Shown here: positions 7,911-12,694 of the stretch, piece by piece
How the letters are laid out: every line of letters starts with the position of its first letter
Position numbering within the stretch: position 1 is the stretch's first letter
NCBI GenBank assembly: GCA_039045975.1
Contig: JBCCJA010000082.1
Coordinates: forward strand, 1-12,694
Direction: 5' to 3'
DNA length: 12,694 bases
From: JBCCJA01 sp039045975
Lineage (GTDB): Bacteria; Planctomycetota; Planctomycetia; Planctomycetales; Planctomycetaceae
Program-made: the position numbers and the translations under genes
Notes under the pieces: generated by a model
What the model was told of the DNA's origin: nothing
Databases searched by the model: none
The model's input: the letters and a program-made list of their open reading frames with translations, nothing else

Positions 7911-7916
7911 TTGCTT
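7900..7916 (+). promoter_or_regulatory. Predicted sigma-54 (-24/-12) promoter for glutamine synthetase
   Basis: CGGCACGTACCTTGCTT matches the RpoN consensus TGGCACG-N4-TTGCW at every position but the first T. The invariant GG (7901-7902) and GC (7913-7914) have the required 10-nt gap. The predicted start of transcription is near 7926, leaving a 161-nt leader before the ATG at 8087. Sigma-54 control of glutamine synthetase under nitrogen limitation is well known in other bacteria, so position and gene agree. Enhancer sites for an NtrC-like activator would fall in or near the arsC start; I did not recognise one. Confidence 0.6.
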
Positions 7917-7925
7917 ATCTTGCTA

Positions 7926-8086
7926 CGCAGTTGCCGACGAGCCGGAGTCGTCCGAATCGATCGTGTGGGTCGTCCCGAATGTGTGGGATCTGCCTGCCGT
8001 ATCGTCAGGCGTGCGTCATCGGTAGGCATTCCCCCCTCGGCTTCGTTGCCGCGTCCCGACACTGTTAATGAGGGTTGAAGACTCTG
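7926..8086 (+). promoter_or_regulatory. Long 5' leader of glutamine synthetase
   Basis: Untranslated leader implied by the sigma-54 promoter. It has a 5-bp hairpin GACGA/TCGTC (7936-7952), two GTGTGGG copies 18 nt apart (7963-7969 and 7981-7987) and a small GCCTG/CAGGC hairpin. It matches no riboswitch I know. No coding potential is evident. Confidence 0.3.
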
Positions 8087-9112
8087 ATGAGCACCATTTC
8101 GAAACTCGAGTACATCTGGCTGGACGGCTACAAGCCGACACAGAGCCTCCGCTCGAAAACGAAAATCGAGAAAGACTTCAGCGGCAAGGTCGAAGACGCG
8201 GCGATGTGGTCGTTCGACGGCTCGTCGACCGAGCAGGCCGAGGGCGGCAGCTCCGACTGTTTGCTCAAGCCGGTTTTCGTCTGCCCCGATCCCGGCCGGA
8301 TCGGCGAGAGCTGCTGGCTCGTCATGTGCGAAGTACTCAACGCGGACGGGACGCCGCACGAGTCGAACGCGCGGGCGAAGATCCACGACGACGACCACGA
8401 CTTCTGGTTCGGGTTCGAGCAGGAATACACCTTCATCGACCCCGACACGGGACTGCCACTCGGCTTCCCGGCCCGCGGTTACCCGGCCCCGCAGGGCCCG
8501 TACTACTGCTCGGTCGGCACGGGCAACGCCGTCGGCCGTGAGATCGTCGAAGAGCACCTCGAACTCTGCCTGCAGGCCGGGCTGAACGTCGAGGGCATCA
8601 ACGCCGAGGTCATGAGCGGGCAGTGGGAGTACCAGATCTTCTCGAAAGGGGCCGCCGAGGCCGGCGACCAGATCCACGTCGCCCGGTATCTGTTGGACCG
8701 CACGTCCGAGAAGTACGACGTGAAGGTCGACCTGCACTGCAAGCCGGTGAAGGGCGACTGGAACGGCTCGGGCATGCACGCCAACTTCTCGAACTCGGTC
8801 CTCCGCGAGTCGGGCTCGAAAGAGACCTACGACAAGATCTGCCAGGCGTTCGAGCCGCGGATCAAGGAGCACATCGAGGTCTACGGCGCCGACAACGATC
8901 AGCGTCTGACCGGCCTGCATGAGACACAGTCGATCGACAAGTTCAGCTACGGCGTTTCTGACCGCGGGGCTTCGATCCGTATCCCGATCGCGACCGTCGA
9001 GAAGGGCTACAAGGGCTGGCTCGAAGACCGCCGTCCGGCCTCGAACGGTGACCCCTACGCGATCGCCGCCGTCATCATCGACACCGTCAAAGGTGCTTGC
9101 GCGAACCTCTGA
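8087..9112 (+). CDS. glnII: Glutamine synthetase, type II (eukaryotic-type, beta-Grasp)
   Basis: Makes glutamine from glutamate, ammonia and ATP in the cytosol; central enzyme of ammonium assimilation. At 341 aa it is the short GSII form rather than the roughly 470-aa GSI. Features: beta-Grasp motif WSFDGSSTEQA (41-51), metal-binding FGFEQEYTF (108-116, Glu111 and Glu113), AEVMSGQWEYQI (173-184), ATP-site KGDWNGSGMHANFS (222-235), LTGLHET (274-280), DRGASIRIP (292-300) and WLEDRRPASNGDPY (311-324). No GSI-type adenylylation tyrosine motif is present, as expected for GSII. The start is ATG 8087, giving the normal N-terminus MSTISKLEYIWLDGY; a TTG at 8075 would add four residues but leaves no room for a ribosome site. 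GAGGG (8070-8074) and GAAG (8077-8080) lie upstream. Sigma-54 promoter upstream, strong terminator downstream: a monocistronic unit. Confidence 0.95.
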   Translation: MSTISKLEYIWLDGYKPTQSLRSKTKIEKDFSGKVEDAAMWSFDGSSTEQAEGGSSDCLLKPVFVCPDPGRIGESCWLVMCEVLNADGTPHESNARAKIHDDDHDFWFGFEQEYTFIDPDTGLPLGFPARGYPAPQGPYYCSVGTGNAVGREIVEEHLELCLQAGLNVEGINAEVMSGQWEYQIFSKGAAEAGDQIHVARYLLDRTSEKYDVKVDLHCKPVKGDWNGSGMHANFSNSVLRESGSKETYDKICQAFEPRIKEHIEVYGADNDQRLTGLHETQSIDKFSYGVSDRGASIRIPIATVEKGYKGWLEDRRPASNGDPYAIAAVIIDTVKGACANL

Positions 9113-9140
9113 GTTCGGCCCGCGTCGATGACCGCTTCGG

Positions 9141-9174
9141 AACCCGTCGGCCCCGGCCGGCGGGTTTTTTCTTT
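9141..9174 (+). terminator. Intrinsic terminator of glutamine synthetase
   Basis: AACCCGTCGG (9141-9150) pairs with CCGGCGGGTT (9157-9166) over 10 pairs including one G-U, around a 6-nt loop. TTTTTTCTTT follows (9165-9174). It lies 28 nt past the stop codon and is the clearest rho-independent terminator in the window. Confidence 0.9.
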
Positions 9175-9182
9175 GTCCGGCG

Positions 9183-9264
9183 AGCGGTAGGCGCCAGCCT
9201 TCCGGTAGGTTTCCGTGAGCAGCCGGGCCGCTACTCGACCCACGGAGGGCTGACGCCCGCCGCT
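9183..9264. repeat. Imperfect 22-bp inverted repeat (REP/MITE-like)
   Basis: The arms at 9183-9204 and 9243-9264 pair at 18 of 22 positions, plus two G-U pairs, around a 38-nt spacer. It sits between the glutamine synthetase terminator and the next gene and has no T-run, so it is not needed for termination. The compensatory G-U changes fit a structure kept at the RNA level or an old, decaying mobile palindrome. Overall size (82 nt) is close to the 85-nt element at 5618. Confidence 0.7.
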
Positions 9265-9294
9265 GGCCTGTCGCGTCCGAGGCGTGAGGACGAC

Positions 9295-9849
9295 ATGACC
9301 GCCGACGAAGCGCCCGACGTCCCGCTCGTTCCGATCGAAGAGGGCGACGAGCCGACGCGTTACGACGAACCCGAAGAGGACGCCACGCCGCTGCGGCCGC
9401 GGGAGGAGACGCCCGACCCCGTGTTCTCCGAAGACACGTCGGATGTACCGGTGACGCCGTATTTCGGCGGGCAGGTCGCGGCCGACGTCGGCGTGGCCTC
9501 CGCCGGGCGGTATGCCGACGCCGCGTCCGACACGCACGCCGGGCGGCCCGACGCGGCCGAGCGTGACCGGCGACGCCGCGAGCCGGCACCGATGAATCGA
9601 AATCTCATCGAGGCGGTCGCGGCGTTCGTCCGGGACGCGGAGGCGGGCCAACTCGTCCGGGCCGGCTTCGTGCTCTCCGCGGCGGCGGTGCCGGTCGCGG
9701 TCGTGATCGCGTTGCTCGGGATGTTCCTGTCGGACGCGGCGGTGGTGTTCGCGACGGTGCTGACCGGCTGCGGGTTCTTCGGCGTGGCCGGGTTTGCGTA
9801 TGCGGCGACGCGGATCGGTCGTAATCGTAAGCCGGGCGAAGTCGGCTGA
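9295..9849 (+). CDS. Small acidic two-TM membrane protein, unknown function
   Basis: A 184-residue protein I do not recognise. Residues 1-98 are hydrophilic, rich in Asp, Glu and Pro, and probably disordered, ending in a basic patch (ERDRRRREP, 89-97). Residues about 103-120 may form an amphipathic helix. Two membrane helices follow at about 123-144 and 147-171, joined by a very short turn, then a basic tail (RIGRNRKPGE). The helical hairpin and positive tail suggest an inner-membrane protein with both ends in the cytoplasm. ATG 9295 is preceded by GAGGA (9286-9290, 4-nt gap). The open frame extends upstream to 9097 but would then run through the terminator and the palindrome, so the downstream ATG is preferred. 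Confidence 0.7.
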   Translation: MTADEAPDVPLVPIEEGDEPTRYDEPEEDATPLRPREETPDPVFSEDTSDVPVTPYFGGQVAADVGVASAGRYADAASDTHAGRPDAAERDRRRREPAPMNRNLIEAVAAFVRDAEAGQLVRAGFVLSAAAVPVAVVIALLGMFLSDAAVVFATVLTGCGFFGVAGFAYAATRIGRNRKPGEVG

Positions 9850-9895
9850 GATCGGTGTCGCCTCTGGTAGCTCTTATGTGTGCGGACGCAGTGCA

Positions 9896-10630
9896 GTGAA
9901 CAGGGCTTCGTCTCAATACCGATATCTCGGTGGCGGCTTCCCGGTCGGCAGCGTCAAACAGATCTTGCTGGGTCTTGCAGTCACGACCGGTGTGGGCGTG
10001 CTAGTCGCCGTTGTTTTTTTCCTCTATGCAATCGCCGACTTCTCGTTCGATGGGACGCAGGAAGTCATCTCTGTCACCGGTCCCGAGGCGATCCGTGCCG
10101 TTTCGGACCTAGGCGTCGATACGGACGGCCTGACATTGCGACGGGTCTCTGTCCGACGGATATGGACTCGAGACTCGTCATCGGAATGGCTGGCTGCCAA
10201 TGTTGACGCCGAGGCAGCGGCATTGCTTTCCGCACGTCTGCACGAGCGGCAAGCTGATTTCGACGAATACCTACGCGAGAAATTCGTGATCGAGGGGCGA
10301 GTTCGCCGTGGCGTCGAGATGCCAACGCCAGACGATAACGTCCCACGGCCCGCATGGTTTCTGCCGCATCGGTCTGAGGTTCGTGTGACAGAGCACATGC
10401 TGTGGTATCGCCATTCTTCGTCGGGCTATGGGTCGGCCACTTACACGCAATTCGATGAGGACTCGTGGATTCTGTGGGGCCTTCGCTTTTCTCGTCAGCA
10501 CGAGCGGCTTTGGGAGCGAGGCGAGCAGTCGCCCATTGAAGAGCCACGTACGTCGTCCCCGGCGAGCGAGCGTGATGGGCCGCCGACCGCTCGCCTTTCG
10601 GGCCGGGATCGCCGAAACTCCGCCGCATGA
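9896..10630 (+). CDS. Membrane-anchored protein of unknown function, lower GC than neighbours
   Basis: Numbered from GTG 9896 (244 aa): one membrane helix at about 22-46, then an extracytoplasmic region with no known motif. That region contains a helical stretch (about 103-132, AEAAALLSARLHERQADFDEYL) and aromatic-rich strands (WFLPHRSEVRVTEHMLWY at 154-171, DEDSWILWGLRFS at 187-199). The last 40 residues are low complexity. No in-frame ATG exists near the start; GTG 9878, TTG 9794 and TTG 9965 are alternatives, so the N-terminus is uncertain. Base composition drops: 57% G+C for 10021-10080 and 60% for 10201-10260, against 68% in a purM sample. Its stop overlaps the purM start (ATGA at 10627-10630), suggesting translational coupling. 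Could be a recent acquisition or a fast-evolving lineage-specific gene. Confidence 0.6.
   Translation: MNRASSQYRYLGGGFPVGSVKQILLGLAVTTGVGVLVAVVFFLYAIADFSFDGTQEVISVTGPEAIRAVSDLGVDTDGLTLRRVSVRRIWTRDSSSEWLAANVDAEAAALLSARLHERQADFDEYLREKFVIEGRVRRGVEMPTPDDNVPRPAWFLPHRSEVRVTEHMLWYRHSSSGYGSATYTQFDEDSWILWGLRFSRQHERLWERGEQSPIEEPRTSSPASERDGPPTARLSGRDRRNSAA
10561..10595. repeat. 8-bp stem near the end of the unknown gene
   Basis: GGCGAGCG (10561-10568) and CGCTCGCC (10588-10595) are perfect reverse complements with a 19-nt loop, followed by only TTT. The hairpin lies inside the 3' end of the preceding coding frame, 32 nt before purM. It may slow or attenuate transcription into purM, but the short T-run makes termination weak. 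Confidence 0.35.
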
Positions 10631-11649
10631 CCGAACCGCTCAGCTACAAGTCGGCCGGTGTCGATCTCGACGTCTATGCCGAGTCGATGTCTCGCCTGCC
10701 GGCGTTGATCGCGAAAACGAATCGGCCCGGCGTGATCGACCTGCCGGGCGGCTTCGGCGGGCTGTTCGGGCTGTCCGAGGCCGGGAAATTCGACGACCCG
10801 GTGTTGGTCTCCGGGACCGACGGCGTCGGCACGAAGCTGAAGGTCGCGGAGCTGACCGGGCGGTTCGACACGGTCGGGATCGACCTCGTCGCGATGTGCG
10901 TCAACGACATCCTCTGCCTCGGGGCCGAGCCGCTATTCTTCCTCGACTATCTCGCGATGGGTCGTGACGACCCGGCGAAGACCGAGGCCCTCGTCGCCGG
11001 CGTCGCGGAAGGCTGCCGGCAGGCCGGTTGTGGCCTGATCGGCGGCGAGACGGCGATCATGCCCGACGTCTACGCCGGCGAGAATTTCGACATGGCCGGC
11101 TTCGCGGTCGGCGTCGTCGACCGATCGAAGCTGCTCGACGGGTCGAAGATCGGGTCGGGCGACGTCGTGCTCGGGCTGCCGTCAAGCGGGTTCCACTCGA
11201 ACGGCTACAGCCTCGTGCGGAAGGTCGTGTTCGAGCACGCGGGCTTGTCGGTCGACGACACGCCCGACGGGCTCGGCGGCGAGACGGTCGGCGAGACGCT
11301 GCTGCGGCCGACACGGATCTATGTCCAAGAGATACTCCGCCTGCTGCGGTCGGACGCGGGCGACGCGGTCCACGGCCTCGCGCACGTCACCGGCGGCGGG
11401 CTCGTCGAGAACGTCGAGCGGGTCGTGCCCGACGGGCTCGTGCTGCAGCCCGAGATCGAGATGACGGCCCTGGCCGGCGAGTTCGCGTGGCTGGCCGAAC
11501 TCGGCGACGTCGACCTCGACGAGATGCGTCGCGTGTTCAACTGCGGCGTCGGTTTCGTCGTGGTCGTGGCGGAGGAGGAAGCAGCCGCGGTGACCGCACG
11601 GCTCGGCGAGGGCTGCATCCGCGTCGGCGACATCGGGCCCGAGCGTTGA
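10627..11649 (+). CDS. purM: Phosphoribosylformylglycinamidine cyclo-ligase (AIR synthetase)
   Basis: Fifth step of purine synthesis: ATP-dependent ring closure of FGAM to aminoimidazole ribotide, in the cytosol. The 340 aa match the usual length of about 345. Landmarks: YKSAGVD (7-13), VSGTDGVGTKLKVA (61-74), DLVAMCVNDILCLGAEPLFFLDY (86-108), LIGGETAIMPDVY (137-149), DMAGFAVGVV (155-164), LPSSGFHSNGYSLVRK (184-199), HVTGGGLVENVERV (253-266) and FNCGVGFVVVV (304-314). The catalytic and ATP-grasp-like PurM-fold motifs are all present. In GGETAxMPx the usual Glu and Gly (AEMPG) are Ile and Asp, probably a lineage variant. The ATG overlaps the stop of the upstream gene by 4 nt (ATGA). A permease gene follows after 8 nt. 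No other pur gene is in the window. Confidence 0.95.
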   Translation: MTEPLSYKSAGVDLDVYAESMSRLPALIAKTNRPGVIDLPGGFGGLFGLSEAGKFDDPVLVSGTDGVGTKLKVAELTGRFDTVGIDLVAMCVNDILCLGAEPLFFLDYLAMGRDDPAKTEALVAGVAEGCRQAGCGLIGGETAIMPDVYAGENFDMAGFAVGVVDRSKLLDGSKIGSGDVVLGLPSSGFHSNGYSLVRKVVFEHAGLSVDDTPDGLGGETVGETLLRPTRIYVQEILRLLRSDAGDAVHGLAHVTGGGLVENVERVVPDGLVLQPEIEMTALAGEFAWLAELGDVDLDEMRRVFNCGVGFVVVVAEEEAAAVTARLGEGCIRVGDIGPER

Positions 11650-11651
11650 GG
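11648..11651 (+). promoter_or_regulatory. Ribosome binding site overlapping the purM stop
   Basis: GAGG overlaps the purM TGA (11647-11649) and lies 6 nt before GTG 11658. It decides that GTG as the start of the permease and implies coupled translation. Confidence 0.5.
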
Positions 11652-11657
11652 TCCGGC

Positions 11658-12482
11658 GTGACCCGCTACGTGGTGATCCTCGCCGCGTTCGTCCGCAACG
11701 CGGTCACCCGGGAGCTTTCGTTCCGGGCGAACTTTCTGATCACGGCCGTGACGCGGGGCATGTACCTTTTCACGCAGTTGTTCCTGTTCGAGGTCATCTA
11801 CCGCAACGTCGGCGACCTGCGGGGTTGGAGTCGCGAGGAGTACTTCGCGTTCATGGCCACCGGGCTGCTGGTGAACAGCCTCGTCGAGGCTTTGTTCATG
11901 CCGAACTGCGCCCACTTCAGCGAGCTGATCCGCAAGGGCGACCTCGATTTCGTCCTCGTGAAGCCGGCCGACCCGCAGTTTTTGATCTCGTTCGAGCGGC
12001 TCGAAGTCGCGTTGTTCTCGCAGACGCTGTTGGCGTTCGGCCTGCTCGCGTACGCGTTGAACGGGCTCGACGCGTGGCCCGCGTTGGCGACGGCCGAGGG
12101 ACTCGTGCGGGTCGGGCTATATTTCGTGCTCGTCGGCTGTGCGGTGGCGTTCTTCTACGGGCTGATGATCGTGCTGGCGGCGACGAGCGTGCACTTCGGC
12201 CGGAACCAGAGCGTCTACGATTTCTGGTTCTACGTGACCGTCTTCGCGCGATACCCGCGGGACGTGTACCGCGGGCTGCCGCTATCGGACCTGGTGCTGT
12301 TCGGGTGCAGTTACGTGTTCCCGGTGCTGCTCGTGGTGACGACGCCGGCGGCGACGCTGGCGAAGGGGGCGACCGAGCCGGCGTTCTTGGCGATGTGCCT
12401 GCTCGCGGCGGCGGGATCGCTGGTGGGCTCGCGGGCGGTGTTTTTGTGGTCGCTGCGGCACTATCGCTCGGCGAGTTCCTGA
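11658..12482 (+). CDS. ABC-2 type (DUF990-like) transporter permease
   Basis: Integral membrane subunit of an ABC exporter. The 274 residues are typical of the ABC-2 permease family with the conserved loop LIRKGDLDFVLVKPADPQFLIS (90-111), recognised from the DUF990/ABC2_membrane_6 group. About six membrane segments are seen: around 26-49, 63-80, 114-134, 148-176, 208-227 and 242-265. The start is GTG 11658, set by GAGG at 11648; the frame is open further upstream but overlaps purM. Members of this group normally work as a pair of permeases with a separate ATPase. Neither partner follows within the 212 nt that remain, so they may lie beyond the window or elsewhere. Substrate unknown. Likely transcribed with purM. 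Confidence 0.87.
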   Translation: MTRYVVILAAFVRNAVTRELSFRANFLITAVTRGMYLFTQLFLFEVIYRNVGDLRGWSREEYFAFMATGLLVNSLVEALFMPNCAHFSELIRKGDLDFVLVKPADPQFLISFERLEVALFSQTLLAFGLLAYALNGLDAWPALATAEGLVRVGLYFVLVGCAVAFFYGLMIVLAATSVHFGRNQSVYDFWFYVTVFARYPRDVYRGLPLSDLVLFGCSYVFPVLLVVTTPAATLAKGATEPAFLAMCLLAAAGSLVGSRAVFLWSLRHYRSASS

Positions 12483-12509
12483 CGGAACGGGCGGTCGGCG
12501 AGTTCCTGA
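12468..12509 (+). repeat. 15-bp direct repeat across the permease stop codon
   Basis: TCGGCGAGTTCCTGA occurs at 12468-12482 and again at 12495-12509 (27-nt period). The first copy encodes the last four residues and stop codon of the permease, so the second copy looks like a local duplication of the gene end. The following 12510-12590 shows no gene. Confidence 0.7.
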
Positions 12510-12590
12510 TCGGCTCTCCGCTGTCCGCCGTCCGCTATCTGCGGAAAATGAGGGGATCCGTCTTGCGCTCTCGCCGCAGAGGCGTTAGCT

Positions 12591-12694
12591 AAAGCGGAAA
12601 GCGGAAAGCGGAAAGCGGAAAGCGGAAAGCGGAAAGCGGAAAGCGGAAAGCGGAAAGCGGAAAGCGGAAAGCGGAAAGCGGAAAGCGGAAAGCG
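12591..12694. repeat. Tandem heptamer array (AAAGCGG), at least 14.8 copies
   Basis: Perfect 7-bp repeat from 12591 to the window edge, 104 nt without a mismatch, purine-rich on the plus strand except for the C. A related GCGGAAAA occurs just upstream at 12541. The array lies in the spacer after the permease gene and is cut by the window end, so its full length and the next gene are unknown. Such arrays change copy number by slippage. Confidence 0.97.

Noticed and set aside
9097..9294. Upstream extension of the small acidic membrane protein
   Set aside because: It would begin inside the glutamine synthetase gene and be translated through the terminator and inverted repeat; ATG 9295 has a ribosome site.
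7763..9589. 608-codon minus-strand open frame across glutamine synthetase
   Set aside because: It crosses the terminator, palindrome and promoter region and shows no domain. Plus-strand glutamine synthetase is unambiguous.
11028..11657. Upstream extension of the permease frame through purM
   Set aside because: The translation is Arg-rich shadow of purM. Membrane protein sequence begins right after GTG 11658.
12591..12694. Heptamer array as a CRISPR or iteron origin
   Set aside because: There are no spacers between units, units are only 7 bp, and no cas or rep gene is in view.

Overview
The window is GC-rich (about two thirds G+C by eye) and looks like a chromosomal segment of a planctomycete. 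That placement is an inference. It rests on a Ski2-type helicase of the form seen in that phylum, a large membrane protein fused to a spermidine-synthase-like domain, a zinc-ribbon/TM/STN-like protein, a eukaryotic-type (type II) glutamine synthetase, weak ribosome sites in front of several genes, and intergenic palindromic elements. No phage, transposase, CRISPR, tRNA or rRNA gene is visible.

Layout. Positions 53-2515 encode a DExH Ski2-like helicase. 2661-5600 encodes a 979-residue protein with a hydrophobic N-terminal half and a degenerate aminopropyltransferase-like C-terminal half. A perfect 21-bp inverted repeat (5618-5702) separates it from ispD (5769-6476), which is followed at 12 nt by a zinc-ribbon membrane protein (6489-7376). 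A lone thioredoxin-type arsenate reductase gene (7396-7818, minus strand) converges on that gene and diverges from a type II glutamine synthetase (8087-9112). The 268-nt divergent spacer holds a strong match to a sigma-54 promoter pointing at the glutamine synthetase, overlapped by an inverted repeat. A clear intrinsic terminator ends the synthetase gene, followed by a second palindromic element (9183-9264). Then come a small acidic two-TM protein (9295-9849), a lower-GC membrane-anchored protein of unknown function (9896-10630), purM (10627-11649, ATGA overlap) and an ABC-2 type permease (11658-12482). The window ends in a 15-bp direct repeat across the permease stop and at least 14.8 copies of the heptamer AAAGCGG running off the edge.

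How the genes work together. There is no single pathway. IspD (isoprenoid precursors), PurM (purines) and glutamine synthetase (nitrogen assimilation) are housekeeping enzymes interspersed with envelope proteins of unknown role. The best-supported regulatory unit is sigma-54 promoter, 161-nt leader, glutamine synthetase and terminator. The last three genes (9896-12482) look co-transcribed and translationally coupled. I found no convincing new defence or mobile system; the most useful leads are the sigma-54/operator arrangement, the fused spermidine-synthase-like membrane protein and the three repeat types.
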